A program made the translations under genes and the position numbers. A DNA stretch of 64,000 nt from Wuchereria bancrofti (lineage: Eukaryota > Nematoda > Chromadorea > Rhabditida > Onchocercidae). Of this stretch, positions 58,201 through 64,000 are shown piece by piece. Every line of letters begins with the position of its first letter. Position 1 is the stretch's first letter. The DNA lies in NCBI GenBank assembly GCA_005281725.1, contig SSBO01000012.1, positions 16,207,048 to 16,271,047 on the forward strand, written 5' to 3'. Below the pieces are notes generated by a model. The model ran no database searches. It saw only the letters and a program-made list of their open reading frames with translations, and was not told the origin of the DNA.

Positions 58201-61200
58201 TCAATTTGTGAACCATGTCGTTAACCTCTCGTTTGATGTGTTCCGTCTTATTTAAATTTAAACTCATTCAAACAACAAGTTAAAATAGCGTTCTCAATTG
58301 ATGTCTCTCGGTAGATTCAAGAATTTCTCTACGCTTTGCTTAGGTCATATAATTAGAACACTCTGACTAGCAATACACGTTTCTTTACTGCCATTTGTTA
58401 TCAAAAATGAATAAATAGAAAAAACGAACATTTCTATTTATTCATTTTAAAGTTGTTTCATTCCATTCCGAAATGCAACATTTGTCGTATTTTTCCAAAA
58501 TCAGGAAAGAAATCCGTGCCATAAGCATGCAAGGAAAGATAGAAGAAGAAAGCAAAAGAAAACAGCGCCATGGCAAATAAGAACTTTTATTCTAAACAAA
58601 ACAGAAAATCAGGTGCTTTAAATTCATCAACACAAAAAATGCAACTTTAGAAAGCGAACTCATCAAAAGAGTTTTCAATAACACATGGTATGATGTAATA
58701 TGTCGACATAATTGTTAATATGCTTTTCACTGGAGAGAAGATCTAAGCTAAAGGAAACCAACAGAAATATACAGGATAGAGCTATGCTGTATCAAATTAT
58801 AAATTTACGAAATAATCATAAAGAATTGATAGAAAGTGTCATAACCTTTGCATAATCAGTAAAAACAGAAAATGACAATCTTTTTAGAACTTTGCAATTT
58901 GCAATCACTTTTCGAAAACTGCTAAAAATAGAATAAATGGTTATTACGGAAAGAATCAAACAGACTCCGCTTAAGTGAAATATATGAAATATGACACAAT
59001 ACGTTAAACCAAAAGTATTGGCAGTGCTGAAACATAATTATTGCACATATACACTGCTAATAAGGGGAAGAAAAATTAAAATGCATATTAAGATGAAAGT
59101 TACTGAGATAAAGTTCATAAGCTGAGAAAATGCAAGCAGCAGCAATTAAGCAGCAGAAATAAAATCACAGAAAACATGAAAAGAAGTCTGAAAATTTTAA
59201 AACAAATATTTTTATGAGACTGAAGTAATTCAGAAAACTTCTCAACTTTAATCGTACAATGTAGCAAATATAGTGTTCCTTTTCGTATTTTTCCAAAGAG
59301 CTCCCTATTATTTGCATTGCCGGTGAGGAGAGTTTGAACTTCTGGATGAGCAGCTCACAGCTTATCCGCTAATAAAAGTATTTTTCAATCAACCAAGAAG
59401 AATAAATTAGTCGCGATTTCTAATTTAAGACTCTGGCACGTTATGCAAATCTATCAGCAGTAAGTAAAGAATACCAAACTACAAAAAAGAAAAGGCAAAA
59501 GAAGACAACCAGAACTGAAATTCTGAGCAGGCATAAATTTAAAATGCCGAGAAGGCAAAGATAAAAGCTGATTGAAATTCCTGATTAAATAATAAATTAA
59601 TAAATGGAACTGAAAAAAAACTGAATTATTTTCTTTCGGAAAAGGAAAAATCTTAGACTCTAGCAGGTTTCCAACTAAGTAACACAATGCTAAGCCAACA
59701 TTCACCGAATGTCGCTTAATTAATAGGTCACTTAATGAAAAGTAGTTCTCCAGTGATTTAAAAGATTTTGATAAGATGTTGTTCACTCTCACATTACTTC
59801 TGTACTATTGGATTTCAGTGTAGTCTGATGATGTCCTCTACTCTCTTCAAACTTTGAGTACAACATTGCAGGTTCTCTAGGTAATCTCACCTTCACTGAT
59901 GAATTCAAACCTTGATTCTGACTGTAATGTAATGTACTGCTTGACTTTTACTACACAATGCAAACCTTTCGTTTATCATTGCTACTGCCCACTTGATTCA
60001 GCGATGTTCGACTTCTACGCATTTCTTCTATTTCATGTTTATATTTGTCAAACATGCCATATGGTATCAAGGCGGCGGCAGCACCGCTTGTCGACGGTCC
60101 TGAGAGGGCAACTATCTGAGCTGGAGCATTGCATCCACCTACTTCATGGCAAAATGGAGTAATATATCGAGTTTCAGATGTTTCGTACTGTGTTGTTGTT
60201 GTTGTTCGGAAGCCATTATGTGATGCAGGCGATAAAGGGCCAAAGGAAGTACCACTCGGTACTGCTCTTCTCTCATGACTGCGTCCTATATGTCGTTCAC
60301 GATACCAATCTGGCACGTGTAATTTTTCCGTAGACTTTCGAAACCGCAACTCATGTTCCGAAACATTTGGGGTTTTTTCGCAGAATTTCTGAAGTTCATT
60401 TTCCGGTGGTGCTGATTCTTCACGCATCCTAAAAATAATAAATGAAAAACAAATACTAATGAAAATTCTTGAAAGAACTTTGTTCTGACTTCTCATATAA
60501 CTGATTAACTAGGATCTATTATCCTTTTCGAATCTCTTTTCACATGTATAGCTTACTCATTTTTAATCATCAGATCATTACTAATCAATAATAGTTCAAA
60601 CTTCCCATAAACTGTTCACATTATCAAAATTATGATTGGTAAAAATTTCTTTTTGAATAAGCTTTTGCAAATTTTTTTCAAAACAAATATACTTTCGATC
60701 CATCAAATAATCGGCGCTTTTCGAACGGACATGTGAAACAATGTTTTGCGGTACATCACGTCGACTAAATCGGTTGTAATCTATCACTGAACCGGAACGA
60801 TGGACATCGTCCAAATTAGTTTCCTCAACCTGTAATATTTCTAAGAAATAGAATAAAAGACACCATAATCAAAAAAGTTCGTTATGCCTGAAAATGTTCA
60901 AATTCAAAATTGATCATTAGCATATTCTACTTTAATATAGGAACGCAATCGAAAATGTTTGAAGGAAGTATAATTATTAAAGCAATGCAGCAAAGGAGTG
61001 ATTATGACTCAGTTAGTCTCATTATCCTATCAAAATTTAGATTAACTAGTAACTCACATGCTTCGAACGCTTCATATAAACTTCAGAAACAATGATATTA
61101 AAATACTGATCATTGATTAATTTTCAACTGTCTTTGTTCCCGAAAGTTGGAAGCATCTTAGAAACCAGAAGAAGTTTAGCAATTACTTGATTATTAATTA

Positions 61201-63077
61201 TTTGATTTATCTCCCTGCAGGGGAGCCTAGGTTTGAACTCTTCAGGAGAAATCCTATGTACCTCAAAGTAAAGGGAAACTTAGCATGCAGTTTAACTTAT
61301 TTCATCCGTCAAAATTATTTTGCCTAAAATTCAGTCTGTTTAACAGTCCATGCCTTGAAGCATTTTATACTTCAATTAAAGTTATATATTTAAATCGATA
61401 TCTGCATTTCAATTCATGTACCATTAAAAAATTAATGAAAAGTGGGAATCAGAGTCAACAAAGACTACATTAAAAAGACGTAGATGTAAAGGAATATTAT
61501 TTGAAAGCATTTGCTACAGCAAATAAAGGTCGCTGATCCAGGTCCGGATACTGCCTATCCCGAAGTGGTTACTGCAAAGCCTTTGAAAACAGTTAGATAT
61601 CGAAGCCAAACATAAATCGTCTTCATTAATGCCAAAATAACCCACTTCACTATAAGATCAAAAAAAGTCTTTCGGAAAACGTCAAGTAGATCTTTAGTAA
61701 GTTAAAAGCATTAAGCTCAGCAAAATAACATAATCCATCCTTCACCTACCCAGTAAATCTTAACACAATGAAGGGACATGAAACATATTGGCAAGGAAAG
61801 CATAAAAGAATCAGAAAATACATCATATATAGAACCTGTCGTTGAGCTAAAACAATGTCACCAATTCCAGTGTCGAGGTTTGTCTCAAGGTAGGACGTCG
61901 AGTAACCGCGAGTTCGGCTGTACAGATTTGGTTGTGAGAGGCGTTGCTTGTAAGGCATCCAGTAGCGCTCTGCTCGTTCAAACAAGCGGTTGTATTCCTG
62001 CTATTGGTTTCTTTTTTCATTACCTTAGTAGTATTGAATTGATTAAGCGTGAGTGCTTTTTAGCAGAGGGTTAGGATTTTTATAAAAAAACAGAAGTGGA
62101 CATAAGCGAAGACCATCCAATAGTCATTTCAGAAACTTACAACAAACTTTTAAACTTGAATTTTTGGGAAATTTTTATATAAATGGATGGAGATAGCTAT
62201 CTACAAAATAATAGAGGAACACTGAAGCAGGTCTAGATTAATGAAAAAGCGGTTACAAAGCAAGGACATTCAAGCAAAGTCAATGAATTTATCATTTTTT
62301 GAAGTTCAAACGAGCCTTTGCAGTATTTCCTGCCAATTTTAAAATCCCTCATTCACGAATTATGTAATGACTCCAGATTTCCGATTCGCTTCAAACACTT
62401 TCTTCGATATCTGTCTGCATTTTAAAAATTCCCTGCTCCAAAAAAAATTTTTTATTTAAAACAAAACTTTCATTTTTATCAAGAAAAAAAAAAAACCTGG
62501 TCATACGGACTGGGACCAATGCTATTATACGGCAATTGATTTAGTTCATGTTTCGAACTAAATTCATTTCTCTGCGGTTTTTGGTAGAGCGGTCCATGAT
62601 ATTCCGGTCGTGACCGTAATATGTCATCTGATGTTTGACGAAAACGTTCGCTTATTGCCTCTGAGAATATAATTTGGTATTTAACTGGTTTTATTTGCTT
62701 AATTGCACTTAGATTCATATTATCAGAGATCTCCATTTTAACTTATGCATTTCACATGCCGTCAGCAAGAAAATTTGAAGCATTGATTTCATTCCTTTCC
62801 TGAGATGTCGATTATATGCTCGTCAAAAAGCAGGGATACAAAGTATTAAAGGCCACCTATGTAAACTGTTTGGAAGATAAAGTACCAACCAGATGCATTA
62901 TTAACATCACTTGAAAGGAATTCTTTCCTCGCCTTCTCAAGTTTCGACCGATATCTACTTGTACGACGACTTGATGATCGACTGAAATCATCATCATCGA
63001 CGGAGCGTCGACTATATAGACGTTCACGTGCCAACATATTTGAATCGGAACCATTTGATACACTATTTTGAGTGTAT
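55284..63077 (-). CDS. ajm-1: AJM-1-like apical junction protein with MYND-type zinc finger, 5' end missing
   Basis: Minus-strand exons: 63077-62890, 62660-62497, 61997-61836, 60829-60693, 60428-59993, 59890-59798, 58246-58169, 57627-57518, 57437-57370, 57188-57083, 56728-56608, 56303-56106, 55936-55682, 55439-55284. The sum is 2272 nt, about 756 residues, and all joins keep frame. Order: Ser/Arg-rich region ([20 protein letters not shown]), basic and tyrosine-rich stretches ([12 protein letters not shown]), [12 protein letters not shown], a short coiled coil ([20 protein letters not shown]), an alpha/beta-like domain ([31 protein letters not shown]), then a zinc finger CAQC...SCKHC...YYCSRQC...HRDVC, and [19 protein letters not shown] identify it with nematode AJM-1, a scaffold of the apical junction below the adherens belt, from recall of the family; no search was possible. 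The first exon starts in phase 2, so upstream exons exist, probably beyond 64000. Acceptors at 56304 and 55937 are AAG, not CAG. Confidence 0.68.
56106..56303 (-). other. MYND-type zinc finger exon of the AJM-1-like gene
   Basis: One exon of 66 codons holds the whole finger. The spacing is C-x2-C-x15-C-x2-C-x4-C-x3-C-x7-H-x3-C, which fits the MYND pattern of two interleaved zinc sites, except that the second gap is longer than usual. MYND fingers bind proline-rich partners. By knowledge of the family this suggests protein recruitment at the junction rather than DNA binding. Confidence 0.75.
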
Positions 63078-64000
63078 CTAAAAAATTTTGATTGAAATTC
63101 AAGAAAATGAATAAGCGACATTGGAATCACTCCGGAACTGAAGAAACTTTGGCATATTTTTTTTTCAATAATGAATTTACATACCATCATCTTGATATGG
63201 AAAACTTCCTACCAAATTATTTTTCCGTCTTCTATCTGTTTAACTCGTTATTTTTCACTTTATTTTCATCTATGTATTAATATCTCAACGAAACGGAAAT
63301 ATTCTGAAGGCTGAACAGCATGACCACTAACTCAAATGAGTTATAACTTCCCCCAATTCCTCAATGTGGATATATGATCTTTCACTGTAGATTTATTAGG
63401 AATGTCGGAAAACTCAAATTAGATTGCTGTCATGAGCCATCTCTGTCCTTTCTTAGCTACATCAGCGATTCATCATTTTTTTAATGTTACAGACCACATT
63501 TTAACACTAGTGCATGACTCTGCACAAATGTCTTGCATGCTTTTCCTGGTTTTCAGAAATTGATATCGTGATGGTATTTTCACTACTGCGTAGCAACTAT
63601 TCGCGAAAAAGAAACAAAAACTTTATTCCATAATTTGAAATTTTGAAATCAAAGAATGTAAATTTACAAAAGCGAAATAGACAAGAATTTATTCGTTAGT
63701 AGGTGGAATCAGACACTATTCGTAAAATTTGGTTGATTCATGCAGGCAGCAATACCATCACGGTGTTACCAGAAAAGCATACAATACAGCATAAAGCTTC
63801 TCTTTTCTACAAAATATATTGGCCGTGTTAGTATGAACAATGAAGTGACTTTCCTATGTATTCCAATTTAAATGAGAATTTAGCAACTTGTTTTATAATC
63901 TCACATCCTTAAAGGGTGTTTATCAATTTACGTATCCTCAAAACAAAGTCGAGATTTTTTTTAAGAAAAAAAGGAAATGAAAAAAAGGAGAAATAATAAT
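63078..64000. other. Probable intron or upstream part of the AJM-1-like gene
   Basis: No exon with the required phase-2 donor was found. One exon-like piece on the minus strand (about 63222-63184) reads KNNLVGSFPYQDD and ends at a GTATGT donor, but its phase (1) does not fit the next exon, so I did not include it. Otherwise AT-rich with nothing recognised. Confidence 0.4.

Noticed and set aside
61226..61265. tRNA-like GGTTTGAACTC motif
   Set aside because: No matching acceptor stem, anticodon arm or D-arm around it; no tRNA could be folded by eye.

Overview
The window is AT-rich nuclear DNA of a nematode, most likely a spirurid or filarial species. The evidence is: small exons split by introns of about 150-900 bp with TTTCAG-type acceptors; acceptor-like sequences 3-30 bp upstream of several start codons, as expected for spliced-leader trans-splicing; and nematode-type proteins (an AJM-1-like junction protein, an EB-module secreted protein, and CBS-like enzymes without heme or Bateman regions). 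PrimPol, which to my knowledge is absent from Caenorhabditis elegans, argues against a Caenorhabditis. No bacterial, viral or transposon protein was recognised. All gene models were spliced by hand; unless stated otherwise, every junction is GT-AG and keeps the frame.

Layout. 1-1758 (+): 3' part of a divergent serpin. 4742-16909 (+): complete UDP-glucose:glycoprotein glucosyltransferase (UGGT, 31 exons, 1522 aa, ends HTEL). 18434-19547 (+): mitochondrial ribosomal protein L23. 20371-24166 (+): PrimPol primase-polymerase (9 exons, 531 aa). 26358-29533 and 29747-33590 (+): two tandem cystathionine beta-synthase-like genes, each encoding one PLP module. 33906-35708 (-): SWEET sugar transporter, convergent with the second CBS gene. 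38804-44899 (+): secreted multi-EB-module protein with two lesions around one module. 51663-53325 (+): NC2-beta/DR1. 55284-63077 (-): AJM-1-like apical junction protein with a MYND-type zinc finger; its 5' end is not found.

The genes belong to separate pathways: ER glycoprotein quality control, mitochondrial translation, DNA damage tolerance, transsulfuration, sugar transport, transcription repression and epithelial junctions. The CBS pair is the clearest functional unit. It is two paralogous modules head to tail with a 213-bp gap, whereas C. elegans CBS-1 is reported to carry two modules in one chain.

The points most worth a second look are the split CBS pair, PrimPol in a nematode, the decayed-looking serpin, the damaged EB module, a stop-free hydrophobic intron in mrpl-23, and three strong hairpins (9295-9373, 30773-30821, 38334-38382). 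I found no wholly new multi-gene system.
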